Positions 1 to 9,556 of a stretch of 64,000 nucleotides of DNA are shown one piece after another. Both the position numbers and the translations under genes were made by a program. Source of the DNA: Bacteroidales bacterium (lineage in GTDB: Bacteria > Bacteroidota > Bacteroidia > Bacteroidales > UBA932); NCBI GenBank assembly GCA_024693285.1, contig JAILLE010000036.1, positions 1 to 64,000 on the forward strand, given 5' to 3'. A model generated the notes under the pieces. The model worked only from the letters and a program-made list of their open reading frames with translations. It was not told where the DNA came from and did no database searches. How positions within the stretch are numbered: the stretch's first letter is position 1; each line of letters begins with the position of its first letter.

Positions 1-212
1 GGGAGGATATTCCTGAACAACGATTCATCGCCCTTCTTGTCGGCGCGGAACACCCGGTCCGCCGTTGGATGGCACTTATCAAACGACAGCTCATAATCCG
101 CTTGCAGGAAGATCAAAGCAAAGGCGATGAACGCTGCCACCAGCCCCGTGAAGTTCAATACCACCGCCACCGGATAGCGCCGGATCAAGCTATTTATGTT
201 CTTTAGTATCAT
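1..212 (-). CDS. FtsX-like ABC permease, 3' part cut by window edge
   Basis: Only the first ~70 residues are in the window. They begin MILKNINSLIRRYPVAVVLN and contain one hydrophobic segment (about residues 14-37) followed by the start of a periplasmic region (YELSFDKCHPTADRVFR). This is the usual N-terminus of MacB-type permeases: a short cytoplasmic lead, TM1, then a large extracytoplasmic domain. It is the fifth and last permease of the minus-strand export operon, starting 6 nt after the stop of the preceding permease. Its N-terminus differs from the SYLKFLSRNKLYT type of its three upstream neighbours, so it is a different paralogue. Assignment rests on context and this N-terminus; the ABC-coupling part lies outside the window. 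Confidence 0.75.
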   Translation of the reverse strand, partial: MILKNINSLIRRYPVAVVLNFTGLVAAFIAFALIFLQADYELSFDKCHPTADRVFRADKKGDESLFRNIL

Positions 213-218
213 AATCTT

Positions 219-2504
219 TTACTCCTTCTTCAACTCTATCGCCGGATTCGTCCTTGCCGCCTTCAATACCTGCCAGATGACTGAGACAAAGGCGATTAAT
301 CCTGTGAGGAGCACTGCCGCCACGAATATCCACCAATAGCCTTCCAGCCTGTAAATGAAGTCTTTAAGATATTCCTGGGCGGCATAGACGGCTATCGGGA
401 TTCCGATGACGCAGGCGATGCCCACAAGAATCATATAGTCCCTGATCGTGCGCCAAGCCTCGGAGTCAACAGTACCTCCAAAGACCTTCCGGACGGCAAT
501 GTCGCGGGATTTCTCGTCTGCGTAATAAGTGCTCATAGCCAGCAGGCCCAGCAGAGAGATAATGATTGAAAGCAGCATGAAGATTTCCAAGAGGCGCATG
601 TTGTTCCGAGCCGGCTTCCAGGCCTCGGCAATGGTCTCGTCAATCCAGGAAGGGTAATTCAGAATCACTTCACGATCCTTTGCGTATTCCTCATAAGTCT
701 CCATGATTTTGGAATACGCCTCCTTCCTGTCTCCCGTGGTCTCAATCAGATAGCTGCCCACCCAAATGTCTTCCGGCCGGACGACGGAAACCACGGCATA
801 TTCCTCTTCTCCCATATTGGCGTTATTGATAGGAAAAGCTTTGAATACACCAGCTAGATTCGCGCAACTGCTGTTTCGCTGGGACAGCGTGGTGATATCA
901 TGATAGTCATCGTCAAAACCGGTGGCGGCAAAGCTCGCGTCAGAGAACCACACACTGTTGAATAAAGGGGCATTATAATCCTTAAGTATCTCAAAATTGA
1001 ACATCTGGAACGCTGTACTATCCATACTGTACAGACGGTACATGATATCCTGACCGTCCCTTGTCTTGCTGTACTGCCCTCCGGTGCCGATGCCGGGTGT
1101 GCCGGAGCATCTGCCAACGCGTTTAACGAAAGGGAGGCGCTCCAGAGCGTCTTTCAGGGGCGTTTGATCTTCCCTCGTGATGAAAGACAGACTGAACTTG
1201 TCTTTTATGTCAATATGCATCGGCCTGCTCTGCGTCTTACGCATCTGCGCCTCCATCGTGATGGCAAGAGCGATCAAGATCACCGCCAGAGCGTTCTGCA
1301 GGACAATGAATACCTTGCTGAAAACCATCTTGCTCTTGCGCCGATAGTCTCCTTTCATCACCTCCAACGGATTGTATTTTCCGGCCATCACGGCAGGGAC
1401 GACGCCGCAAATGACACCGACTACAATAACAATTCCCACATAAGCGAGGAGATAACCAGGCGACCAGGCGACCCTGATAGGAATATCCGGATTGCTCAGC
1501 AACCGGTTCATCATAGGGCTGAAGGCCTCGGCCAGCAACAGGCCTGCCGCGAAACATATTGCCGTGAATAGTATGGATTCGGCGATATATTTCCCCACGA
1601 CCCGTCCTTTTGACGCACCGGACAATTGCCTCACAGCCATCTCCTTAGCCCTTTTGCCCGTAAGCGCGACGGAGAGATTGACATAATTGAATATGGCGGA
1701 AAGCAGCAGGAGAAGTCCCACCAGAAGAAGCGTCCGTATGGTTTTCAGGTCTCCGTGCAGGAATTGGTTTCCTGTGTCCTTGAAAAACAGCTCATCATAA
1801 CGGGATAGTTCCAAATGATCGAAAAACGCGTGTCCGTACATCTCCGGATACACCTTTTTGCAAACAGCCTCCAGCTTGTCGTACAGCGTTTGCCGGTCCG
1901 TGCCGGGAAGAACCTTGATGAAACAGATGGTACTGCCGAAATTGTCAAAAGGCTGCCAATAGTCCTTGTAATTCTCGACAGGAAGAAAAGCCTCGTTCAC
2001 CTTCATGACCGTTCCATGGGAGTCCTCGACAATGGCCGCGACGGTATACTCCTCTCCATTAAGATCCAGTCTGTCCCCGAGCGAAAGATCCTTTTTCCTG
2101 GCGAAGGATTCCGTCACAATGATATTCGAAGGAGAGGACAGCACATCGGGGCTTCCTTCCACAAATCGATAGTTGGGGAACAAATCGAAGAATTGACGAT
2201 CAACGGCCCCTCCCCATAACACTTCATTCTTCCCATAGGTTGGAGCGACGGCGCAATACCGGGAAACCACCTCAATTTCAGGTATTTCTGTAATGACATC
2301 CGGGAACGCGTAGGTTAGCGAGGGATAATTGGGTAGCCCGGGAACATAAATGCTCTCCCTGAACGGATTCTCACGTGTCACCGCGAACTGCTGCCACACG
2401 TAGCTTCCGATGATGATGACGAACGCCAGGCTCACGGCCAGCCCCACCGCCTCAATGGCCGTGTACAGTTTGTTTCTACTTAAGAATTTCAGGTAACTTC
2501 TCAT
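219..2504 (-). CDS. FtsX/MacB-like ABC transporter permease (paralogue 4 of 5)
   Basis: 761-aa inner-membrane permease of the MacB/FtsX superfamily, expected to work with the ATPase at 9556-10236 in mechanotransmission or export of a hydrophobic or peptide substrate. TM1 is at about residues 16-38, followed by a ~215-residue periplasmic (MacB-PCD-like) domain. TM segments then lie at about 258-280, 301-328, 350-375 and 393-415, followed by a second periplasmic domain and three C-terminal TMs. Both FtsX modules carry the basic loop after the TM (TGKRAKEMAVRQLSGA and DIAVRKVFGG), thought to contact the ATPase. The start at 2504 (MRSYLKFLSRNKLYT) is chosen because it aligns with two paralogues and lies 8 nt after the previous stop; the longer open frame upstream overlaps the neighbour's C-terminus. 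Substrate unknown. Confidence 0.9.
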   Translation of the reverse strand: MRSYLKFLSRNKLYTAIEAVGLAVSLAFVIIIGSYVWQQFAVTRENPFRESIYVPGLPNYPSLTYAFPDVITEIPEIEVVSRYCAVAPTYGKNEVLWGGAVDRQFFDLFPNYRFVEGSPDVLSSPSNIIVTESFARKKDLSLGDRLDLNGEEYTVAAIVEDSHGTVMKVNEAFLPVENYKDYWQPFDNFGSTICFIKVLPGTDRQTLYDKLEAVCKKVYPEMYGHAFFDHLELSRYDELFFKDTGNQFLHGDLKTIRTLLLVGLLLLLSAIFNYVNLSVALTGKRAKEMAVRQLSGASKGRVVGKYIAESILFTAICFAAGLLLAEAFSPMMNRLLSNPDIPIRVAWSPGYLLAYVGIVIVVGVICGVVPAVMAGKYNPLEVMKGDYRRKSKMVFSKVFIVLQNALAVILIALAITMEAQMRKTQSRPMHIDIKDKFSLSFITREDQTPLKDALERLPFVKRVGRCSGTPGIGTGGQYSKTRDGQDIMYRLYSMDSTAFQMFNFEILKDYNAPLFNSVWFSDASFAATGFDDDYHDITTLSQRNSSCANLAGVFKAFPINNANMGEEEYAVVSVVRPEDIWVGSYLIETTGDRKEAYSKIMETYEEYAKDREVILNYPSWIDETIAEAWKPARNNMRLLEIFMLLSIIISLLGLLAMSTYYADEKSRDIAVRKVFGGTVDSEAWRTIRDYMILVGIACVIGIPIAVYAAQEYLKDFIYRLEGYWWIFVAAVLLTGLIAFVSVIWQVLKAARTNPAIELKKE

Positions 2505-2512
2505 ATTCGTTT

Positions 2513-4822
2513 CTATTCCTTTTTCAGTTCTGTTGCGGGGTTGGTGCGGGCGGCCTTTAGGGTCTGCCAGAGGACGGAGAGCAGGGCGATGAGGGCGGCG
2601 GCGATGACCGCGACGATGAAGACCCAACTATAGCCCGAAATCCTGTAGGAATATTGCTCCAGAAGCTTTCCCGCCAGCCAGACCGCTACAGGCACGGCGA
2701 TAACGGTGCCAATCGCCATCAATACGAGATATTCAAAAACAGTCTTCTTGACCTCTACTTCAACTGTGCTGCCGAACACCTTACGCACCGCGATGTCACG
2801 GGAATTCTCGTCGGCATAATAGCCACTCATCGCGATCAGGCCGAGAGCCGACAACAGCAAACTCAGAAGCATGAACAGCCTGACCAGCGACAGCCTGTCC
2901 CTCACTTCTGACAGCTGCTCGGAAATGATCGAAGGAATGTAATCGAACATGTAAGGCTTGTCCTCAATCCCGATACGCTCGACGCAAAGATCCTTGTAAA
3001 GTCCGTAAAGGCTCTTCCGTGCCTCCTTTTTGTCGCCTGTAGTCTCGATCAACAAGCCGTACTGTTCCTCGGAATGTCCTATGATAACGTAACTTCCGGT
3101 TTCCGAGTCGTACCTCAGCACATCGTTTGGGGCGAAGTCCCCGATTATCCCTCCGATTGACCGACCCGTGATGTGATGATGGCCAAGATCCTCAGTATTC
3201 CTGTCCACCCCGAAGCGGGTCATCTCTTTCTCAGAAAGCCAGACCGTCCCAACTACAGGTTCCTCGAACTTCTCCTCGATGTCAAAGCCGAACATGTCGA
3301 AGGCGGTGGCGTCACAATTGAGGACGGCCAGGGTCAAGCGTTTGCCTTCCCTATCCTCAGTGACCATCTCCTCGACCATTCCCGGGAAATAAGTGCTGTG
3401 GCCTATCCTGCTGACACAGGGGAGGGACGCTGCCTTTTCCTCGAAGGCCTTGGCAAGTCCCGGATCATCCAGTTGGACATAAAAATCATTGTCCACATTG
3501 GCTCCGAGCGGGCGGTTAACCATGTGAGACACTTGCAGCCCCATCACGATGGCCAGCGCCAGAAGGATGATGGAGAACACGTGCTGCAGAACTATGAACA
3601 CCTTGCTGAACACGTGCTTGTTCTTCGCCCGGAACTCTCCCTTCACAACGGAAATCGCTGGGAATCTGGTACTTATCCATGCGGGAAGGCTTCCCTGGAT
3701 AAATGATACAAGTAGGATGAATATCGCATATACCGCCAACCATCCCGGGGAATACCTGATCCTGACAGGTACGCTCCCGCCGATGATCCGGTTGAACCAA
3801 GGTGTCAGTGCCTCAGCGAGAAGGATCGCGAGCATGAAGCAGACGGTCGTGAACAGGATCGACTCCAGGATCCGGTTCCCGAACAGGCTTTCTTTCGTGG
3901 CTCCCAGTACCCTTCTGGTAGCCATCTCCTTTGCCCGTTTGCCGGTCATGGACACGCAAAGGTTGATGTAATTGAATATCGCCGAAATGAGAAGGATAAT
4001 CGTTATCAGCAGGATAATCCTTGTGTAAAAGCGGCTTCCGCTTTTGAGACTCTGGTTGTTGGCTGGTGAGTACCAGATCTCATCGTACCTGACTAATCCG
4101 CTGTCTTCCAAGAAGTTCCTGGCTCCAAAAGCGTCGAAGGCCTTTGCTGCCAGGGAATCCGCCTTAACCTCGAGCTCCGCCCTGTCGGCCCCTTTCCTGA
4201 CTTTCACAAACGGAATCACATCCAGCATGTGCGGCCTGTTTTTCCTGGTGGTGAGGTTCTCGATGCTGACTATCACATCCGGCTCCCCGAATATCGGATT
4301 GGGAGTGTCTTTGATAATCGCGGCTATGGTGTACTTCCCGTCGATGACCTTGCCGATTACCTCCGACTCGTCGCCAAGTCGGTTGGCGAGCGCTCTGGAA
4401 ATGATGGCGTTGGAAACATCGTTCAGGACCGTGGCGTTCCCTGTCTCAAACTCGGAAGGGAATATGTCAAAGAAATCGCCACCGACCATACACTCTTGGA
4501 CATGGTATTTAGCGCCGTCAATATCGATGGTACTCTCGTCTACTGCCACAGCTTTCCAGAACATTGCCGCCTTCTCAACCTCGGGAATATCCTCTTTCGC
4601 TTGGAGAGCGGTTCCCCAGGAAAAGCCGACGCCGGAGCTTCCGCGCATCGACCTGTAGAATGTGTACACATCCTTGTAGTCAGGCACGTTCCGGGTCATT
4701 TGCCTTTGGAGCCACACGAAATGACCTGTGAGCAGCACGAAGGCGAGGCTCACTATGAGCCCCACCGCTTCGATGGCCGTGTACAGTTTGTTTCTGCTTA
4801 AGAACTTCAGGTAGCTTCTCAT
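2513..4822 (-). CDS. FtsX/MacB-like ABC transporter permease (paralogue 3 of 5)
   Basis: 769-aa permease with the same two-module plan as its neighbours: N-terminal TM (about 17-38), periplasmic domain, TM group including FNYINLCVSMTGKRAKEMA, a second periplasmic domain, and a C-terminal TM group with DIAVRKVFGS. It ends LKAARTNPATELKKE, almost the same as paralogues 2 and 4, while the periplasmic domains have diverged strongly. That pattern fits tandem duplication followed by change in the substrate- or partner-facing part. The start at 4822 (MRSYLKFLS) is 2 nt after the preceding stop and matches the paralogues; the extra 39 codons upstream are antisense-like readthrough of the neighbour's conserved end. 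Confidence 0.9.
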   Translation of the reverse strand: MRSYLKFLSRNKLYTAIEAVGLIVSLAFVLLTGHFVWLQRQMTRNVPDYKDVYTFYRSMRGSSGVGFSWGTALQAKEDIPEVEKAAMFWKAVAVDESTIDIDGAKYHVQECMVGGDFFDIFPSEFETGNATVLNDVSNAIISRALANRLGDESEVIGKVIDGKYTIAAIIKDTPNPIFGEPDVIVSIENLTTRKNRPHMLDVIPFVKVRKGADRAELEVKADSLAAKAFDAFGARNFLEDSGLVRYDEIWYSPANNQSLKSGSRFYTRIILLITIILLISAIFNYINLCVSMTGKRAKEMATRRVLGATKESLFGNRILESILFTTVCFMLAILLAEALTPWFNRIIGGSVPVRIRYSPGWLAVYAIFILLVSFIQGSLPAWISTRFPAISVVKGEFRAKNKHVFSKVFIVLQHVFSIILLALAIVMGLQVSHMVNRPLGANVDNDFYVQLDDPGLAKAFEEKAASLPCVSRIGHSTYFPGMVEEMVTEDREGKRLTLAVLNCDATAFDMFGFDIEEKFEEPVVGTVWLSEKEMTRFGVDRNTEDLGHHHITGRSIGGIIGDFAPNDVLRYDSETGSYVIIGHSEEQYGLLIETTGDKKEARKSLYGLYKDLCVERIGIEDKPYMFDYIPSIISEQLSEVRDRLSLVRLFMLLSLLLSALGLIAMSGYYADENSRDIAVRKVFGSTVEVEVKKTVFEYLVLMAIGTVIAVPVAVWLAGKLLEQYSYRISGYSWVFIVAVIAAALIALLSVLWQTLKAARTNPATELKKE

Positions 4823-4824
4823 CT

Positions 4825-7197
4825 CTATTCTTTTTTCAGTTCGGTGGCGGGGTTGGTGCGGGCTGCCTTGAGGGTTTGCCAGAGGACGGTGCCGAAGGCG
4901 ATGGCCAGTGAGATCACCACTGCCAGAGCGAATACCCATCCATAACCTTCAACCCGGTAGGCAAACCGCTCCAGATAAATCCTGGCGGCCCAGATGGCCA
5001 GCGGAATGCCGATCAGGCAGGCGAAGCCGGTCAGAACCATATAGCTCTTGACATTTCTTCTGGTTTCTTTTCCCACATCGCTTCCGAACACTTTACGGAC
5101 GGCGATCTGCTTGGTGTTCTCGTCGGCGAAGTACGTGCTCATTGCCAGCAGCCCCAGCAGGGAGATCAGAACCGCCAGAACAGCAAAGAGTTCCACCAGG
5201 CGCAGTGTCCTGCGTACAGGAGCCAGTTGCTTGCGGTTAATGTCTTTGATGAAGCCATATCGCCAGGCGGGCTCCTCCACTCCTGAAGTCTCTAGACGGA
5301 ATTCACGGTAAGCCTGACGGATGGCTTCATCGTAAGACTTGTCTTCCCCAGTGGTGCCGATGAGCAGGCTATTCGCGTAATACAGTTCTTCTACACGTGT
5401 CACGATCACACCGCCATTGGGATTGATATTGCTTTCTGAAGCTGGACGGGCAGGAAAGTCCGTCACTATTCCGCCGATAAACTCCGGCTTGGCTCCGTTC
5501 ATACTGATTCTCCTCGGGAATACGGTAGATGTGTCTGATACCCCTGCAGCATTGAAGGCGCTCCGGCTCATCCAAAGTGAATGCGTCAGCGGATGTCCGA
5601 AATCTTCCTCCACTTCCAGTCCCAGCAGTTTGAAATAGGTGGAGTCGCAAAGTATCACAGGCATATCCACGTGGTGTTCTTCGTCCACTTTGACACCCAT
5701 CGTCATATTTATGAGTCCCGGGATACCTCGTCCCACGCCCGCTTTTGTCACAAAGGGAAGCTGCTCCACCTTGTCCTTGAAAAGCTTCATCTGGTCGTAG
5801 TTCTGGGCTGAATACTCAATGTAGTAAAGGTTGTCCGTCGCTGAGTGCGTCGGCCTTGTGAGCATATGCCGCATCTGAACCTCCATCACCAGGGCCATTG
5901 CGATAAGGAAAACCGAAAGGACGTTCTGGACGACAATGAATACCTTGCTCAGTATCATTTTGTTCCGGCGGCGGAGAGTGCCTTTGATCACATCTATAGG
6001 CTGGTAGCGTGAGGCGGCGAAAGCCGGGAGCAACCCGTTGATGACGCCCAGAACCAGGATACCGGCGATGTACGCCAGGATATAAGCCGGTGTCATCATA
6101 AATGATAGCCTCACACTGGTGTCACCCATGCCCATCATCAACTCATCAGGGTCGCTGGTGGAAACAAGGCTATTCACCATGGGAGCCAGTAAATCGGCCA
6201 ACAGGAGAGCCACCGCGAAACAGACCGCGGTAAAGGCGACAGACTCGGCAATGTACTTCCACAGAATGCCGGTTTTGTCGGCCCCCAGGAGGCGTCGGGT
6301 GGCCATTTCCTTCGCGCGTTTGCCCGTGAGCGCCAGGCTCAGGTTCACATAATTGAAGATGGCCGACAGAAGAAGAAGCAGGACAACGATGGTCAGCAGG
6401 CGCAACATCTGGACATTTCCCGTGCGGGTGAGACCGTTGCTGCTACCAGTGAAGAAGAAGGCCTCATCCATACGGTAAGCTTGCCAGGAATCCACCTTCT
6501 CCTGCCCCCAGGAGGGGTCGTAGTTCTTGTGCAGGAGGGTTTTCACCTTTGCCTTCACATCAGCGAGGTCGGCGTCTTCACGAACACTGAACCACGTTGT
6601 GTAATTACCGATACTGTTGAAGGCTTTCCCCTGTTCCGCGGCCCAAGTCGCGGTGATATTCGTGATGATGTCCGCGGGCATAAAGAAGGCGTCGTCAAAG
6701 TCCTCGAATATGCCCTTGATGGTGCGGTCCGTTTGATCCACCTTGATGACTTGGCCGACTTGACAACCTGTCTTGTTGGCGAAGGATTCGCTGATAAGAA
6801 TGTCATCCTTGCCCACAAAATCCTCCAGACTTCCCTCCAACAGGTGATATTCCGGGAACACCTTGAAGAAGTCGGCGTCGGTCTCGATTCCGGATGCCTG
6901 GATGGGCTGTTCACCGCTTTGGATTCTCGGCTGCCAGAGCAGCGCCACGTGGGTTGCCGCCTCGACTTCCGGAATATTCATTTCCAGTTCCTCTTTGTCC
7001 CAATAGGTCAGACCAAGAAAGTCATCATTTCCCAGCGTGAAGGTCCGCTTCCAGTCCGGCGACTCGTGCGCGACCTTATACTGCTGCACGACATAGCTGC
7101 CGATCAGAATCACAAACGCCAGACTCACAGCCAGCCCCACAGCCTCTATGACCGTGTATAATTTATTGCGGGACAGGAATTTCAGATAACTTTTCAT
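4825..7197 (-). CDS. FtsX/MacB-like ABC transporter permease (paralogue 2 of 5)
   Basis: 790-aa inner-membrane permease. It opens MKSYLKFLSRNKLYTVIEAV and has the expected order of TM1, periplasmic domain, TM group with TGKRAKEMATRRLLGA, second periplasmic domain and C-terminal TM group with QIAVRKVFGSD, ending TNPATELKKE. It differs from paralogues 3 and 4 by a longer loop near residues 340-365 (SDPDELMMGMGDTS). Start choice: ATG at 7197 aligns with the paralogues; an ATG 9 nt upstream (7206) would overlap the previous stop by 8 nt and cannot be excluded. Translational coupling to the upstream permease is likely because only one base separates stop and start. Confidence 0.9.
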   Translation of the reverse strand: MKSYLKFLSRNKLYTVIEAVGLAVSLAFVILIGSYVVQQYKVAHESPDWKRTFTLGNDDFLGLTYWDKEELEMNIPEVEAATHVALLWQPRIQSGEQPIQASGIETDADFFKVFPEYHLLEGSLEDFVGKDDILISESFANKTGCQVGQVIKVDQTDRTIKGIFEDFDDAFFMPADIITNITATWAAEQGKAFNSIGNYTTWFSVREDADLADVKAKVKTLLHKNYDPSWGQEKVDSWQAYRMDEAFFFTGSSNGLTRTGNVQMLRLLTIVVLLLLLSAIFNYVNLSLALTGKRAKEMATRRLLGADKTGILWKYIAESVAFTAVCFAVALLLADLLAPMVNSLVSTSDPDELMMGMGDTSVRLSFMMTPAYILAYIAGILVLGVINGLLPAFAASRYQPIDVIKGTLRRRNKMILSKVFIVVQNVLSVFLIAMALVMEVQMRHMLTRPTHSATDNLYYIEYSAQNYDQMKLFKDKVEQLPFVTKAGVGRGIPGLINMTMGVKVDEEHHVDMPVILCDSTYFKLLGLEVEEDFGHPLTHSLWMSRSAFNAAGVSDTSTVFPRRISMNGAKPEFIGGIVTDFPARPASESNINPNGGVIVTRVEELYYANSLLIGTTGEDKSYDEAIRQAYREFRLETSGVEEPAWRYGFIKDINRKQLAPVRRTLRLVELFAVLAVLISLLGLLAMSTYFADENTKQIAVRKVFGSDVGKETRRNVKSYMVLTGFACLIGIPLAIWAARIYLERFAYRVEGYGWVFALAVVISLAIAFGTVLWQTLKAARTNPATELKKE

Positions 7198-7198
7198 A

Positions 7199-9556
7199 CT
7201 ACTCATTCTTTAGTGATTCAACGGGGTTGGCACGGGCGATGCGAAGGCAGTTCAGCACCACCACACCCAGCACAATCAGCAGCACCAGCACGGCTCCTCC
7301 GATGAAATAAAGCGGATTCAGCGAAACCTTCTCGGCAAACTGTTCCAGCCACTTATGGGCTACGAAGAATGCCGCGACGCAGGCGATGACGGCCATCACA
7401 ACGGACAGTTTCATGATATCTTTGGCAAAGGTGCCCAGGATGTCCCGGGTGGTGGCGCCATTGATCTTGCGCGCGGCCATTTCCTTGCTGCGCCGCAGGC
7501 TCTCGTCGCGGATAAAGCCGATGAGTCCCAGCAGGGCGATCAGCAGAGAGAACACGGCCCCAATGGCCATCGTATCGCGCATCTTCTTGCTGTCGGAGTA
7601 TGCGGCACGCATCTCCTCCTCGTAAGAAACGATATTGATTTCCCGGCCTTCCAAGGCCTGCTCCAGCGCTTCTTTTGTCATGCTTAGGCCATTGGCCGAA
7701 GCATCAAGTTTGAACAGCACATGCGGCATCCAGGAAGACATACTTCCAATTTCCCCATAGAACAGGGCGCTTGGGCGTGGATCCACACCGGTCAGGTTGC
7801 CGATGAGATAGCTCTTATATACACCGGAAATGGTGAAATAACGTCTCTCCGTATCGCTCGAACGGTCGTGGCCGGTGATGAACACCTGCTTGCCCACGGC
7901 GCCGTCACTCCAGTCCGTAAACTCAGCCATTTTCTTCACAAACTTCTCATCCACAACGATTTCAGAGGAATCCCGTGGTGCGCGACCCTCCAGGAACTCA
8001 ATGCCCATCAGGTCGTAGAAACCGTCGGAACATTCATATTGGTCGGCGATATTGAACAGCTCCCTGTCATCGTCCGGCAAATAGACATTGTCACCGTTGG
8101 AGCCGTTGAAGGGCAGATTGTAGGCGGTTGCCACGCCACTCACTTCCGGCAAGCTCTCCAGTGTACGGACGGCACGGGTGATGGCCTGCCTATCCCCGTC
8201 AAAGAGGCTGATAAAGTATAGGTTATCATAATCATAACCCGTATCGGCATGGGACACTTTCTGATACTGCCGGCCGATGATAAGCATCATCACCACCAGA
8301 AACACGTTGATAAGCACCTGGACGCCAAGGAGGCCCAGCTTCCAGTTGCGGGAGTTTTCGGTGTAGTTTTTTAAAGCGGCATAGACCGGGATGCGCTGGT
8401 ACAGTTCCGCGGGGACCACTATTGAAATGACAAGGACGAATATCAGAACAGCGATGATGGCCATCATGCTCTGTGGCACCAGCAGCGTCTGGAACGGCAC
8501 GCCCAGCAGGTTCTCCACGATGCTCCGGCCAGCGAAAATGATAACGAAGGCGAGGGCAAGCGACAGCAAAATATGCAGCAGCGCTTCCTTCGTCAGCATC
8601 CCGTAAATATGCTTCCCTTCCGCGCCATAGCACTTGCGTACACCCACTTCCTTGGAACGCTTTACCATCGAAGAGATAACGATCAGGATGTAGTTCAGCA
8701 AGGAAATCAGGATTAGCAGCGCCGCCACGATGGACAGAAGTATCACCTGCGACTTCACCTCCGGGTCGGACGTGTGCATCTTGCTGAAGGGTTTCAGGAA
8801 ATATTTCAGGCTGGTGCCCTGCGCCTCGATCCGCTCCAGTGGCTGGTGCGTCTCCTGCATCTTGCGAATCGCATCAGCGAGCGTGGTATGGTCTACCCCC
8901 TGATACAGTTTTACATAGCCCTTATAACGGTCGTTTCCCAGCCAGTTGTCAGTGCTCTGTTTTCCGTAGGTGTCCATTGACAGAAGAATATCGTAGTCCA
9001 GACTGCCGTTCTTGGGGAAGTCCTCAAAGACACCCTCGATGGAGAGTTTCAGTCCCTCCATGTCCTCGTTGTAAACCTGCTTGCCGATGACGGAGGAAAT
9101 GTCATCCTGAGCGGAGCGAAGGATCTTCTCCGCGAAGCTCCGGCTCACCATCACGCTGCCCCACTTGCTCAACACCTTCACAGGATCACCAACCAGTATC
9201 GACCGGTCGAAGACCTTAAAGAAACAGGTATCGGCACAGACCAGCGTGGCCTTCAGCTTGTTACCGTCCTCGTCCAGATAAGTGTCGCCATTGAATACAT
9301 ACGTGGTACGCGTGCCACATTCAACACCGGGGACCTCCTCCATGAAGCCCACGGCCACGGCGCCGCTCACCTGGCCAAAATCCTTTTCTTCCCCTTGATG
9401 GGAGTACCAGGTGTTAATGGTGTACACCTGGTCGATGTCCTTGTAGAAGCTGTCGTAACTCAGCTCAAAGAACACCTTGGCAATGAGCACAATGCCCACG
9501 GCCAACCCGATACCCAGGGAGAGGACCTTGATCAGAATATCTGAGTTTTTCTTCAT
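7199..9556 (-). CDS. FtsX/MacB-like ABC transporter permease (paralogue 1 of 5, divergent type)
   Basis: 785-aa permease directly downstream of its ATPase; stop and start share one base (TAATG), so translation is probably coupled. TM1 at about residues 8-28, large periplasmic domain, TM modules with KRSKEVGVRKCYGAEG and SKEMAARKINGATT, ending ARANPVESLKNE. It lacks the SYLKFLSRNKLYT leader of the other three full permeases and forms a separate branch. Residues about 144-152 (LRSAQDDIS) are encoded by a palindromic repeat (9101-9126) inserted between FAEKI and the conserved IGKQV motif of the periplasmic domain, without frame loss. It is probably the partner most tightly matched to the ATPase. 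Confidence 0.9.
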   Translation of the reverse strand: MKKNSDILIKVLSLGIGLAVGIVLIAKVFFELSYDSFYKDIDQVYTINTWYSHQGEEKDFGQVSGAVAVGFMEEVPGVECGTRTTYVFNGDTYLDEDGNKLKATLVCADTCFFKVFDRSILVGDPVKVLSKWGSVMVSRSFAEKILRSAQDDISSVIGKQVYNEDMEGLKLSIEGVFEDFPKNGSLDYDILLSMDTYGKQSTDNWLGNDRYKGYVKLYQGVDHTTLADAIRKMQETHQPLERIEAQGTSLKYFLKPFSKMHTSDPEVKSQVILLSIVAALLILISLLNYILIVISSMVKRSKEVGVRKCYGAEGKHIYGMLTKEALLHILLSLALAFVIIFAGRSIVENLLGVPFQTLLVPQSMMAIIAVLIFVLVISIVVPAELYQRIPVYAALKNYTENSRNWKLGLLGVQVLINVFLVVMMLIIGRQYQKVSHADTGYDYDNLYFISLFDGDRQAITRAVRTLESLPEVSGVATAYNLPFNGSNGDNVYLPDDDRELFNIADQYECSDGFYDLMGIEFLEGRAPRDSSEIVVDEKFVKKMAEFTDWSDGAVGKQVFITGHDRSSDTERRYFTISGVYKSYLIGNLTGVDPRPSALFYGEIGSMSSWMPHVLFKLDASANGLSMTKEALEQALEGREINIVSYEEEMRAAYSDSKKMRDTMAIGAVFSLLIALLGLIGFIRDESLRRSKEMAARKINGATTRDILGTFAKDIMKLSVVMAVIACVAAFFVAHKWLEQFAEKVSLNPLYFIGGAVLVLLIVLGVVVLNCLRIARANPVESLKNE
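9101..9126 (-). repeat. Palindromic element family A, in-frame in permease gene
   Basis: GTCATCCTGAGCGGAGCGAA followed by GGATCT. The outer ATCCT/AGGAT arms pair. It encodes ILRSAQDD in the permease. Near-identical copies are at 12196-12223 and 37205-37231 in unrelated genes, so this is a dispersed repeat and not family sequence. Confidence 0.85.

Noticed and set aside
2505..4939. N-terminal extensions of the permease genes (MGLHRRG..., MGIRSGS...)
   Set aside because: They are the neighbour's conserved 3' end read in another frame; paralogue alignment places the starts at 2504 and 4822.
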